This document shows positions 25,104-33,137 of a DNA stretch of 43,308 nucleotides, one piece after another (position 1 is the stretch's first letter; each line of letters starts with the position of its first letter). The stretch is from NCBI GenBank assembly GCA_934295165.1, contig CAKRAT010000010.1, forward strand, positions 1 to 43,308, in the 5' to 3' direction. This DNA is from an uncultured Dorea sp. (GTDB taxonomy: Bacteria > Bacillota > Clostridia > Lachnospirales > Lachnospiraceae). The notes under the pieces are model-generated. The model ran no database searches. It had not been told where the DNA came from and worked only from the letters and a program-made list of their open reading frames with translations. The position numbers and the translations under genes are program-made.

Positions 25104-25237
25104 AATTCATTATTCTCCTCATCTAATACGCTGAACGGTCTTCCCCATTCACCTGGTTTGTCTTCCCCAATTGATTCTGTAAGAATTTCTTTATATTCTA
25201 AATCAATTATTTCCATATAAGGAGTTTCATATTTCAT
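25100..25237 (-). CDS. short leader-like peptide A2 (45 aa)
   Basis: Minus-strand frame, ATG 25237 to TGA 25100-25102, with GAAGGTG ahead of the start. It starts MKYETPYMEIIDLEYKEILT, then ES-IGEDKPGEW-GRPF-SVLD and a Glu/Asn tail. Tyr3, Pro6 and Met8 make a YxxPx(L/M) motif like that recognised by PqqD/B1 proteins in lasso clusters; Thr20 and Ser22 follow, and Glu30 is the ninth residue counted from Ser22. All of these positions coincide with peptides A1 and B. No signal peptide and no cysteine. It is separated from A1 by a terminator and coupled to the following membrane-protein gene. A role as precursor peptide is inference. Confidence 0.7.
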   Translation of the reverse strand: MKYETPYMEIIDLEYKEILTESIGEDKPGEWGRPFSVLDEENNEL

Positions 25238-25259
25238 AATGTGCACCTTCAAAAAATCC

Positions 25260-25284
25260 AATAGGGTGGAACAACCACCCTATT
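25260..25284 (-). terminator. terminator between peptides A1 and A2
   Basis: AATAGGGTGG (25260-25269) and its exact complement (25275-25284) around a 5-base loop; on the minus strand GGATTTTTT follows. It would let peptide A1 be made with the large surface protein while A2 and the membrane protein depend on read-through. Confidence 0.8.
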
Positions 25285-25295
25285 AGATTTTATAT

Positions 25296-25439
25296 TTATA
25301 AATCTGTTTTCTCTGTAGAGTTGTCTCCGACTCCAAATTCACCAGTATCACCAGATCCTCCAGTAGTTCCACTTAATGTAACAATATCTTCCATCTCCAC
25401 TTTTACCACGTTCATAAATGGTTCTTCATATTTTTGCAT
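25296..25439 (-). CDS. short leader-like peptide A1 (47 aa)
   Basis: Minus-strand frame, ATG 25439 to TAA 25296-25298, 18 bp after the stop of the large surface protein, with GGGAG before the start. N-terminal MQKYEEPFMNVVKVEMEDIV carries Tyr4, Pro7 and Met9 of the YExPxM motif, then TLSGTTGGSGDTGEFGVGDN and a STEKTDL end. Thr21, Ser23 and Asp31 stand at the same distance from the Tyr as their counterparts in A2 and B; Asp31 is the ninth residue from Ser23. The region after Ser23 is Gly/Thr/Ser-rich, unlike a folded domain. Probable RiPP-like precursor or secreted peptide; function not known. Confidence 0.7.
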   Translation of the reverse strand: MQKYEEPFMNVVKVEMEDIVTLSGTTGGSGDTGEFGVGDNSTEKTDL

Positions 25440-25457
25440 TTTTCTGCTCCCTTTTTA

Positions 25458-28400
25458 TTAATTTTTTTTGAGTCCCATATTTACTGTTTTTACAGAAGTT
25501 TTTCCTTTAACTACCGTTCCATCTTTTGTAACCCAATAAGGTGTTACATTAAATGGCGTGTCAAAATATGCTTTTGGAATACCAGTTATTGTATATGCCA
25601 TAAAGTATTCAGATTTGTCATTATTAAAGAAATCCCCCGGCTCACTTGCAACAATATCAGCTTTATCATCAACCGAATAAACTGTTTTATATACAGATTT
25701 TGTTTCTGTATGTTTCTTAACAGTCAGATAACTGATATCAAATCCGACTTTCTGATAATCCAATGAATCTACGGAAGTCAAAAATCTCATATCTGTTGAC
25801 ACTGAATCACTTGTTGCTTTCGCTTTTATCTGCGCTTTGACTCCCAACACGTTCTCATCTACAAATTTTGCATAAGCGTTGCCATCTTCAGGTACAGATG
25901 TGCATGGTTTGTATTCTCCATTTTCATCTTTTGTATACCATCCAGCAAATACATAACCTCTATCTGTTGTTTCATTATTATATGTATATGTAGCTGTAGT
26001 TGTTGGGTACGCTTCAGTATTATATCCAGCATCTTTCATTGCTACTTTTGCAAACATTTCAGAACTTTCCTGTCCTTTAACAATTGTTGCCGGTACAGTT
26101 TCTTCTATACCATCATTGCTCTTGCCAAGACTAAATTTCTCTACTCCATATGTAGTTCCATCATCATTTGCCTTTGGTGTGTATCCTACTTCACAATACT
26201 CTGGATCAATTTCTGTACTAAATGTACCTCCAGAAACAGCAATCACATCATCTTTTTCAAATGCACTCTCCGTTTTATCTGTATTTTTCCATTTATAAGC
26301 CTTAATTGCTTTATTTCCGGCTTTAGTCGTAAATGTACCGCTTTCAACCTTAACGTTTCCCAAGTCTTTATATCCATTACGCTCGACAATAGAAATCGCT
26401 GCTCCATCTTCAATCGCACCGTCATTCTCTGTCTTTGTAACTCCATCACCAGTAACTGTAATCTCACTCTTCCCAGTAATGTTCAAATTACCGGCACAAA
26501 CCTGTACACCCATAGTCTTTGCAGTAATCGTTGTATTTGCAATTGTTAAAGTTCCAGAACTTGCAAAATAACTTCCATAACCATTAGGAACATTCAAAGT
26601 ACAATTCTTTAATGAAATCGTGTCATTCGTATTTACTCCATTAGTTGTAAATCCACCTATTCCATCACCATTAGCCGTCATTTTGACACCTTCAAATACT
26701 AAAGCAGAATTATCATATTTAATTGTTCCATTCATTGCAGAAGGAATATTACCAATTCCTGTCGAACTGATTACATTACCATTTTTAACAGTCAATGTAA
26801 CATCAGGATAATTAATTTCAAATGCCGATGTAGTCAAATCAAGCACTTTCGGTTCATAAGTATAAGTATATCCATTAAGATCTAATACACGATTTTTACT
26901 TCCAGAATTAAATTCACTCGTTGCTTTATAATTACGAAGTAACTTGATTTCATCACCACTTTTCGTCTGTGCGGCGAACGCTTCCTCCATCGTATTATAT
27001 TTTTTATCTCCCACTTGAGCAACCGGTCTTACTGTAACATCATATTGTTCCGTTGGTGTAACCATAACTTCCGCTTTTTCAGGAACATACATACTAGGAT
27101 CGTTATTAAATGTACCTCCAGTGACCTCAATCATTGCTTTAGACGCATCCATAAGTTCTGTTTTATTCTGAATATTCTTGCCTTGATATGTACCAAGTTT
27201 ACCGTTAACAGTACCTCCCTCAATATATATCTGTGCCGACGATGTACCTGTTCCATCATAACTCATAGAATAAACATCACCATTGATTGTGCCAGCTGTC
27301 ATCTTAATCTGACTAGATTTGGTACTGTTTCCATATATCCAGGATGTAACCGTACCATTAATTATGCCACCTTTAATATATGTTAACCAACAATTCTTCA
27401 CTGCTTCTCCATTGTTACAGTTTATTATTCCACCATTAACATATAAATAGCCTTTAACAGCCTCAATAGCAACAAGCCCATTCTGTTTAAATGTTCCACC
27501 TTTAATATTTAATCCCGGAGTCTTATTCACACTGCTGTCACCAATCCGCACCATGGAAACGCCTTTTTCATCGTTTGATTCATTGGTATTTTCGACGGTT
27601 CCGCCTTCAAAAATAACCCAACCACCTCCTTGGATATCCATAACATAATATGCGGCATCTTCTCTCTTAATTGTACCCGTCTGAGCCTCACTACTATCCT
27701 TAATTGTAACGCCACTTGACGTAATTTTCAGTGTTGCTTTTTCAGCCTCTGTTCCCCCATCTAAGATATGTCCATTAAGATCTAACGAAATGCTCTTAGT
27801 TATTTCAACATTTTCTGTTGTATCACCAAGTAATGTAACCGTTGCTCCTTTTCGTGCTGCAGCAATTGCTGACTGCAAACTAGAATATGTCTTGTCTCCA
27901 ATTTGAGCTATCTTCTTTTCAGCAACTCCATACGTTCCATCTTCATTCTTGCTTAAAGTAAATCCTTCCGGACAATATTCTTTTGGAATTTCTGACGAAA
28001 ACGTTCCACCCGTCACAGTTGTTACCGTTCCTTCTTTATAATTTGCACTAGTCGAAATTATAGGTATATTAGTTGCTGCTTTAAATGTTCCACCTGTAAT
28101 CTGTACAGTACCTGCTGTTGATGTCTTATCTGCTCTCCTATAAACACCATTCCAGACAATACTTCTAGCATTAGCTGGCACTTCGAAATAACCACCTTTA
28201 ATAGTCGCCTTTTCCCAGTTCATTATCGCATGCTGTGACTGATTATTAAATGTTCCACCTGTAATCTCCAGTTCTCCATTTTCATCATTTTTTATACCGT
28301 TCAGTCCACCTGTAAAAGAACCACCTGTAACTGTTAACTTTGCAGTAGCAATATTTTCCTTACCGTTTCTGATCAAACTAGAGTAATTTGTATTACCACT

Positions 28401-29813
28401 TGCTCCCTGGTTCACTTTCACATTATCATTGATTTCCATAGTTCCCAAATTTTCAATTGTATAATAACTATTTCCACCATTATTTGTTGCACTTATTCCA
28501 TTTTCCTTACTTCTGGTATATGTTCCACACGTCAGAGTAATTGTTCCACCCGGCATATTTTCAACAGCAGCTTTTTGATGAGATACATTATCAACTACTC
28601 CTGTTTTTTCAGTACTTGTATCTGTAACCGTTAACGTTCCGTTATTTGTAATAGTATGTTTTCCATCCTCATTCGTAAGTGTATGACCATTCAGATCAAG
28701 CGTTACAGTTTTCCCTTCCGCTATTGTTAACGACTCTGTTGTATTTGTAATAAGTTTGACAGTTCCGCTTGTTTCTGCTGTATCTATTGCATCCTGAACT
28801 GTTTTAAAATAACCTGTACCCTTTTCAGTCTTCGTCGTTGCCGCAAAATCGTTTACTTTATTTATTGTTGCTTTTTCTGAAACGTCAAATGTCCATTTTA
28901 AATCTTTTTCAGTATCCCAATAGTAAATACCAATTGCATCAATCGTTCCACCATTAATCACAGTATCTACTGTACTATTTTCTTTATCATTTTTTTCATC
29001 CGCATTCCAGAAACTTCCTTCTGTATATACACTTTCAATTGTTCCTGCATTAATTATTGTATGTGTTTTTACACCTGACACATAATTACCTGTTGTAATC
29101 GCATATCCATTCGTTGGTGCATTTATTTTTGTATTTTCACCATTTACTGTCAGTTTTCCACAGTTATTGATATTATATCGTCCCTTATTAACATTCTTTG
29201 CATCTAAAACCACATTGTCCAGAGTTAAATCACTATAATTTTTAATCAAAAAATTAATATCAGTACCTGCTTCTGTCTGTAATGTACCATTTTCAATAAC
29301 CACAGTACTTCCCAGAATCAATTGCATACCATTCGTTTCTGTCCCTGTAGAACCAACACCTTTTTTTACATTATAAGAGTGACCATTAAGATTAATAATA
29401 ATATTCTGATTTTTAATCTCACTACCGATTTTCACGCCACCTTCTGCATCCGCAGTCAATGTAATAGTGGTCGGCTCCATTCCATTTGCAGGTACAGCAG
29501 CAATTGCCTCTGCCAGTGTAGCATACTCTTTATCTCCTATTTTAGCTACAGAAGTTGTCACCTTATCCTGACTATCATTTTCTTGTTTTGCTGCATCTGC
29601 TGTTCCAGTTGCGTCATCTTTGCCCTCTTCTGCTATGCTTTTTTCATCCACATTTTCTTTATTCTGATCTGTACTTTGATCAACACTTTCTTCAACTGTT
29701 GTACTCATCTGATTTCCCTGTGTATCTTCCGCAGCTACCGGAACATACGTTGTTCCAACCATTGCAGCTGTTATAACAATTGACAACGTCTTTTTAACTG
29801 TCTTTTTCCTCAT
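25458..29813 (-). CDS. large secreted beta-helix surface protein (locus A)
   Basis: A 1451-residue secreted protein, start at ATG 29813 (AAAGGA site 10 bases before; the frame is open further upstream without one). Signal peptide: MRKKTVKK, then a hydrophobic core, cleavage near PVAAED. A Glu/Asp/Gln-rich linker follows. The body is built of at least four modules that begin with a line such as IGDKxYxTLxEAIAA and continue with TVTLLxDTTExVxI and LDLNGHxL, between which many GGTF and NGTxNG turns recur: a right-handed beta-helix (pectate-lyase-like). Near residue 1270 is an InlB-B/Flg_new repeat (GYVFAGWYTK). The last ~130 residues are a beta-rich C-terminal domain. No sorting motif and no C-terminal helix are present, so attachment is by another route or it is released. 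Probable adhesin. Confidence 0.85.
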   Translation of the reverse strand: MRKKTVKKTLSIVITAAMVGTTYVPVAAEDTQGNQMSTTVEESVDQSTDQNKENVDEKSIAEEGKDDATGTADAAKQENDSQDKVTTSVAKIGDKEYATLAEAIAAVPANGMEPTTITLTADAEGGVKIGSEIKNQNIIINLNGHSYNVKKGVGSTGTETNGMQLILGSTVVIENGTLQTEAGTDINFLIKNYSDLTLDNVVLDAKNVNKGRYNINNCGKLTVNGENTKINAPTNGYAITTGNYVSGVKTHTIINAGTIESVYTEGSFWNADEKNDKENSTVDTVINGGTIDAIGIYYWDTEKDLKWTFDVSEKATINKVNDFAATTKTEKGTGYFKTVQDAIDTAETSGTVKLITNTTESLTIAEGKTVTLDLNGHTLTNEDGKHTITNNGTLTVTDTSTEKTGVVDNVSHQKAAVENMPGGTITLTCGTYTRSKENGISATNNGGNSYYTIENLGTMEINDNVKVNQGASGNTNYSSLIRNGKENIATAKLTVTGGSFTGGLNGIKNDENGELEITGGTFNNQSQHAIMNWEKATIKGGYFEVPANARSIVWNGVYRRADKTSTAGTVQITGGTFKAATNIPIISTSANYKEGTVTTVTGGTFSSEIPKEYCPEGFTLSKNEDGTYGVAEKKIAQIGDKTYSSLQSAIAAARKGATVTLLGDTTENVEITKSISLDLNGHILDGGTEAEKATLKITSSGVTIKDSSEAQTGTIKREDAAYYVMDIQGGGWVIFEGGTVENTNESNDEKGVSMVRIGDSSVNKTPGLNIKGGTFKQNGLVAIEAVKGYLYVNGGIINCNNGEAVKNCWLTYIKGGIINGTVTSWIYGNSTKSSQIKMTAGTINGDVYSMSYDGTGTSSAQIYIEGGTVNGKLGTYQGKNIQNKTELMDASKAMIEVTGGTFNNDPSMYVPEKAEVMVTPTEQYDVTVRPVAQVGDKKYNTMEEAFAAQTKSGDEIKLLRNYKATSEFNSGSKNRVLDLNGYTYTYEPKVLDLTTSAFEINYPDVTLTVKNGNVISSTGIGNIPSAMNGTIKYDNSALVFEGVKMTANGDGIGGFTTNGVNTNDTISLKNCTLNVPNGYGSYFASSGTLTIANTTITAKTMGVQVCAGNLNITGKSEITVTGDGVTKTENDGAIEDGAAISIVERNGYKDLGNVKVESGTFTTKAGNKAIKAYKWKNTDKTESAFEKDDVIAVSGGTFSTEIDPEYCEVGYTPKANDDGTTYGVEKFSLGKSNDGIEETVPATIVKGQESSEMFAKVAMKDAGYNTEAYPTTTATYTYNNETTDRGYVFAGWYTKDENGEYKPCTSVPEDGNAYAKFVDENVLGVKAQIKAKATSDSVSTDMRFLTSVDSLDYQKVGFDISYLTVKKHTETKSVYKTVYSVDDKADIVASEPGDFFNNDKSEYFMAYTITGIPKAYFDTPFNVTPYWVTKDGTVVKGKTSVKTVNMGLKKN

Positions 29814-29965
29814 AGTCTTTGGTTCCTTTCTTTTGTATTTCGTATACCTCTTCATATGCACACTAGGGATGTACTCTCGTTCCTTATTTGGTCTGTATCT
29901 TCGCAAGAAACCACCTAATTTTCATACCTCCTTAATGACATCGAGGGTAAACTTTCCCTGATTGT

Positions 29966-29994
29966 ATATTACCCCTCCTGTATATTTCTGTCAA
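29966..29994 (-). promoter_or_regulatory. promoter of surface locus A
   Basis: TTGACA (29989-29994) and TAATAT (29966-29971) on the minus strand, 17 bases apart. The transcript leader is about 145 bases and contains a further AAGGAGGT at about 29927-29934, directly before a 13-codon frame, which may be a leader ORF or a decoy site. The rest of the 29814-30290 interval holds the repeats at 30073-30143 and the terminator at 30164-30188. Confidence 0.8.
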
Positions 29995-30072
29995 TACATA
30001 TATTAAAATCCGCACAAAAATGCATATTTTTCTCTCCATATTGTTGCAACGTTTTCTATCAAACGTATCTAC

Positions 30073-30143
30073 AGAACCTGCCACCGGCAGCTTCTTTCGA
30101 ACACATGGCAATACAGAGAAGGTGCCGGTGACAAGTTCTCTTG
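30073..30143. repeat. pair of inverted REP-like palindromes (copies 2 and 3)
   Basis: Copy 2 (30073-30097) and copy 3 (30115-30143) are the reverse complement of each other at about 21 of 25 positions and can form one long stem with an 17-base loop; each also has its own small hairpin (CTGCCACCGGCAG in copy 2). Copy 3 matches the hairpin at 13047-13077 at 25 of 29 bases. The pair lies between the promoter of locus A and the terminator of the gene upstream, a typical place for REP/BIME-type elements. Confidence 0.6.
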
Positions 30144-30163
30144 TATACTTTGGTATGAACCGC

Positions 30164-30188
30164 AAAAAAGCAGCTTCACTGCTTTTTT
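30164..30188. terminator. bidirectional intrinsic terminator
   Basis: AAAAAAGCAG and CTGCTTTTTT are exact complements around CTTCA. It lies 100 bp after the stop of the minus-strand gene at 30291-31160 and closes the VanZ unit. Confidence 0.85.
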
Positions 30189-30290
30189 AACAGTAGAGCT
30201 GCTTTTTCTGTCCACATCAGGTCATATACTTCTCATTCAATCGCCCACACCCGCCTGAGGTTTCCACAAACTATTAAGTACTTCTTCCAT

Positions 30291-31160
30291 TTATTTACTT
30301 TCTAGATTAAATATACGTTTATTATATCTATACTTTGCATCGATCTCCAATCCTATTGGCACACTTTCAAATCCACATCCTACCAGTTCAAGTATACAAA
30401 CACATTTAATATTCAGACTACACACTTCTATTTTCACCAGATTCACTAACTCCTCTGTCATAAATCTATATATCACTATGAATATTACTATTTCTACTAT
30501 GAACAAAAATACTGCCACAATTTCTCTACTTCCTGTATACTTTTTCGTTTTTTCTCTTACATGCAATATCCATATACACAAAGCTTTACTGCCGTATAAG
30601 AGTATTCGCTTTACTGCAAAAATATAAACCACATACGAAGTTGCAATCACAAGCCAGTTCCAGATTTCTATCTTTGTCTCTTCTCCGCTTATAATTATGA
30701 GCGCAAAAAAGCTACACCCTGCCATCACTTCAAAGAAGACTCCGATTGCTTTATACAGATTCCCTCTCACTTCTTTCTTCGACCTTTCCCAGTCGAATTT
30801 CAAAAGTAATGAGATATAATCTATTAACATTCTTTGCTGTTTCCTGAGTACCTCTCTGCCTGGATTCTTTTCTTCCAACTTTCTTATTACTTTCCAGATA
30901 TGACCATCTTCATCATATCTATAATTATTTTCGTCCCCATATGCATTGATCCGTACTTTTAATTTTGTCAGGATCTTCAATGTCTTTTTATACGTTGCCC
31001 CGTCTAAAGCCGAGGCAATCTCTCTCATCTTTTCACGCCATTCTTTTCTTTCCTGTGTAATATACTGTAAATTTCCCTTTCTCCATAAACTCAGATAGGA
31101 TATAATTCCGGAAATTATGGCTGCTATAACTGCTGGTCCTATTATTGATTTTATTTCCAT
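30291..31160 (-). CDS. membrane protein of unknown function
   Basis: A 289-residue protein. A short N-terminal helix (about 5-25) is followed by ERKEWREKMREIA, a charged motif found after the first helix of several small phage- and defence-linked membrane proteins, then a helical cytoplasmic domain (~30-130), then three further hydrophobic segments (~135-158, 165-185, 215-237). The end is Cys-containing and ends in FNLESK. No family recognised. It overlaps the end of the VanZ-like gene by 10 bp and so is in the same operon. Confidence 0.65.
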   Translation of the reverse strand: MEIKSIIGPAVIAAIISGIISYLSLWRKGNLQYITQERKEWREKMREIASALDGATYKKTLKILTKLKVRINAYGDENNYRYDEDGHIWKVIRKLEEKNPGREVLRKQQRMLIDYISLLLKFDWERSKKEVRGNLYKAIGVFFEVMAGCSFFALIIISGEETKIEIWNWLVIATSYVVYIFAVKRILLYGSKALCIWILHVREKTKKYTGSREIVAVFLFIVEIVIFIVIYRFMTEELVNLVKIEVCSLNIKCVCILELVGCGFESVPIGLEIDAKYRYNKRIFNLESK

Positions 31161-31621
31161 TTATGTATTCCTCCCGTCGAACGGATTTTCATCAGATGAA
31201 TCAGCCCAACCGCCACTCCAAGCGTATTGCATATCACATCCGTTCCCTGTGCCAGACCCGTTCCTGCAATATACTGCCAGCTTTCGATTGACAAAGACAG
31301 TACAAATCCCATCAGGACAGACCACGGTCCGGTCAGCACCGACAGCGTAAGTCCAAGAGGAAAATATAGGAATACATTCATAATCATCTCTCGGTAGAAC
31401 TCGCTGCTGACCGGTGCTGCAAATGCGAATCTGTGCTGTGGTCGTGGTATGCGTCCCCATACTGTGAACTTCAGAATGAGGAGCACGGCAATGCATGCTC
31501 CAGCCAGGTTCAGAAGTTTCCATATTTTTTCCGGGATGTATCGGGATAACAGATTCCATGCGACCAGGCTGATCAGCATGATTCCGATAACTGTATGGTA
31601 GTTCCAGGCGTATACATGCAT
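31151..31621 (-). CDS. VanZ-like membrane protein
   Basis: A 156-residue integral membrane protein with four to five helices. The family pattern is clear: a MNVFLYFPLGLTLSVL segment (N-x3-F-x-PLG), a central SLSIESWQYIAGTG (acid in the third helix) and GTDVICNTLGVAVG. VanZ relatives protect against lipoglycopeptides in some hosts, but most chromosomal copies have no known role. Start follows an AAAGGAG site; the promoter is at 31707-31715. Confidence 0.85.
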   Translation of the reverse strand: MHVYAWNYHTVIGIMLISLVAWNLLSRYIPEKIWKLLNLAGACIAVLLILKFTVWGRIPRPQHRFAFAAPVSSEFYREMIMNVFLYFPLGLTLSVLTGPWSVLMGFVLSLSIESWQYIAGTGLAQGTDVICNTLGVAVGLIHLMKIRSTGGIHKWK

Positions 31622-31706
31622 TGTTCTGTGCTCCTTTCTTTTCGTGATGCGGGGTAATTTCTGATATCATTTTTTTGATTATTGAAATATTTTCCGAATT
31701 ATATAA

Positions 31707-31715
31707 ATTATAGCA
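31707..31715 (-). promoter_or_regulatory. extended -10 promoter of the VanZ-like gene
   Basis: TGCTATAAT on the minus strand is a complete extended -10; no good -35 lies upstream, as is usual for this promoter type. It is about 85 bases ahead of the VanZ-like start. Confidence 0.5.
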
Positions 31716-31731
31716 TATGCTTTTCCGTACT

Positions 31732-31767
31732 AAAAATAAAAACTGACAAAAGCCAGTTTTTATTTTT
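31732..31767. terminator. bidirectional intrinsic terminator
   Basis: AAAAATAAAAACTG pairs exactly with CAGTTTTTATTTTT around an 8-base loop, 94 bp after the stop of the sugar-kinase remnant. Confidence 0.8.
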
Positions 31768-31860
31768 CATATATCAATATTATTTTGTTATGAATTTATT
31801 TCGTTATGAATTCAGCAGCGATGTGTATTTCTGACAATTCTCTTATCTGCTCAATTCCAT

Positions 31861-32080
31861 CTACACATATTTCTTCAAAACCGTATTCATCTCATCAAAC
31901 TGCTCTTCCATCTCTTTCACCAGTCTGAACTGTGTTCTTGCGCAGACGAAGTTGTGCTCCGGATATGCCGTCTTGAAGTAGACGTCTCCCTGAAAGAAAT
32001 CAGCCAGGAAACGCATACCGCATTCTAACGTCATCAGTGTTGCACCCCACGGGATACTCTCGATCTCTGCCGAAGACCGG
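31861..32080 (-). pseudogene. C-terminal remnant of a phosphotransferase-family sugar kinase
   Basis: About 72 residues in the minus strand, from IESIPWGATLMTLECG to VLKKYV with a stop at 31861, are the typical C-terminal end of the N-acetylhexosamine-kinase/choline-kinase-like phosphotransferase family (MTLECGMRFLADFFQGDVYF, then RTQFRLVKEMEEQ). The rest of the gene is gone. At about 32080 the sequence passes into transposase DNA on the other strand; the apparent N-terminus of the 100-codon frame (SSSVSFVRSTGLSSARR) is only antisense transposase sequence. The gene was cut by an insertion or by recombination between elements. Confidence 0.7.
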
Positions 32081-32083
32081 GCA

Positions 32084-32470
32084 TGGGCTTTAAAGAAAAC
32101 TGGCTTCAAACGTCTCGCAGATGATAAACCTGTTGACCTCACAAAACTGACCGATGATGACAAGAACCAGCTTTATTATAAAGACGAACCATTTACAACA
32201 AAAAAACTGGATCAAAGATTGATCATAACCTACTCCCCTAAATATGCCGCTTATCAGAAAGCCATACGTGCGGAACAGATCAGTCGGGCAGAAAAAATGG
32301 TTGCAAATGGCTCTCTAAAAAAACAGCGTAAAAATCCAAATGATCCTGCAAGATTTGTAAATAAGATAGCTGTAACCAACGAAGGAGAAAAAGCTAAGAT
32401 CCACTATTATCTCGATACGGATAAGATAGCTGAAGAAGAAATGTATGACGGGCTTCATGCCGGTATATGA
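32084..32470 (+). pseudogene. IS1634/IS4-type transposase remnant
   Basis: Plus-strand frame without a start, reading WALKKTGFKRLADDKPVDL to YDGLHAGI and a stop at 32468-32470. The segment YSPKYAAYQKAIRAEQISRA followed by NPNDPARF is typical of the middle region of IS1634/IS4-family (DDE) transposases, where YDGLxAxxT should come next; here it ends after YDGLHA. Both ends and all inverted repeats are missing, so this ~390-bp piece is an immobile scar of an element that joined locus B to its present left neighbour. Confidence 0.75.
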
Positions 32471-32504
32471 ACGTAGGGATTGTGGCACTTTTTTAACTAA
32501 TTAT

Positions 32505-32975
32505 CTATTCTGCCGGAATAATTTCCAATTCATTTTTTTCTCGTTTTTGCGGCTCATTATCGTCATCTTCTGTCTTTCCGTCTTCTGCTTTTCCATCCTC
32601 CCTTTTTCCATCTTCTATTTTTCCGTCTTGTACCTCCGTCGGAATTGTTGTACTTTTCTGTTCCAAAGTCTTTTTCTGTTTTTTCTTCTCTTCCCGGCTA
32701 TCGATTTTTCCTTTATCCGATTTATTTGTTTGTGTCTTTTGCGTATTTTCAGACTTTTTGCTTCCTGTATCGCTCGCTTTTTGTTCTTCACGGTCAGACT
32801 CTGTCTCTTGATCTGCCTTCTCATCCGACGTATCTCTTATGATAAATTCATCGTGACTCTTCTCTTTCTTATCTGATTGTGTTTTACTTCTTTTCCACAC
32901 AATGCCACATATCATTCCACCGATCAGTACAAGTAATATTGTAAATATGACACCTTTTTTTAAATTTTGCATCAT
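32505..32975 (-). CDS. single-span protein with low-complexity extracellular stretch (locus B)
   Basis: About 156 residues from ATG 32975 (a GTG two codons earlier is possible). Basic start, one helix (about 9-27), then a long Lys/Glu/Asp/Ser/Thr region with four DGKxE units in a row near residue 120-140, and the end KNELEIIPAE. Just after the helix is DEFIIRDTSDE. Both places recall the adjacent peptide B, which has VIRTSDD and NETPIIPF. Same architecture, size and gene position as the protein at 24567-25103, though their sequences differ apart from composition. Gene order in both loci is large surface protein, peptide, this protein. No terminator is seen after it; the transposase scar begins 35 bp downstream. 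Confidence 0.7.
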   Translation of the reverse strand: MMQNLKKGVIFTILLVLIGGMICGIVWKRSKTQSDKKEKSHDEFIIRDTSDEKADQETESDREEQKASDTGSKKSENTQKTQTNKSDKGKIDSREEKKKQKKTLEQKSTTIPTEVQDGKIEDGKREDGKAEDGKTEDDDNEPQKREKNELEIIPAE

Positions 32976-32987
32976 TCCCACTTTCTT

Positions 32988-33125
32988 CTATAAATCTGCA
33001 TGATCTAACCCAAATGGTATAATCGGAGTTTCATTATCATTATTATTATCATCACTTGTCCGAATAACATCTTCCAGATTGCAGATGATTATCTTTACAT
33101 CTGGTTCTTCATATATCTTTTTCAT
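32988..33125 (-). CDS. short leader-like peptide B (45 aa)
   Basis: Minus-strand frame, ATG 33125 to TAG 32988-32990, 12 bp after the stop of the BspA-like gene, with GGAGAAAGAG before the start. MKKIYEEPDVKIIICNLEDV carries Tyr5, Pro8 and Val10, then IRTSDDNNNDNETPIIPFG and LDHADL. Ser24 and Glu32 are at the same distances from the Tyr (+19, +27) as Ser and Asp/Glu in peptides A1 and A2. The middle is a run of Asp and Asn. One cysteine (Cys15). Like A1 it follows a giant surface-protein gene and precedes a single-span protein. Probable precursor or secreted peptide of the same family. Confidence 0.7.
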   Translation of the reverse strand: MKKIYEEPDVKIIICNLEDVIRTSDDNNNDNETPIIPFGLDHADL

Positions 33126-33137
33126 TCTCTTTCTCCA

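Noticed and set aside
29932..30165. Minus-strand 77-codon ORF upstream of locus A
   Set aside because: It runs through both REP-like repeats and the promoter; no ribosome site and no protein-like composition.
31161..31670. 169-codon minus-strand ORF overlapping the VanZ-like gene in another frame
   Set aside because: The VanZ frame has family motifs, a ribosome site and membrane helices; this one is a shadow.
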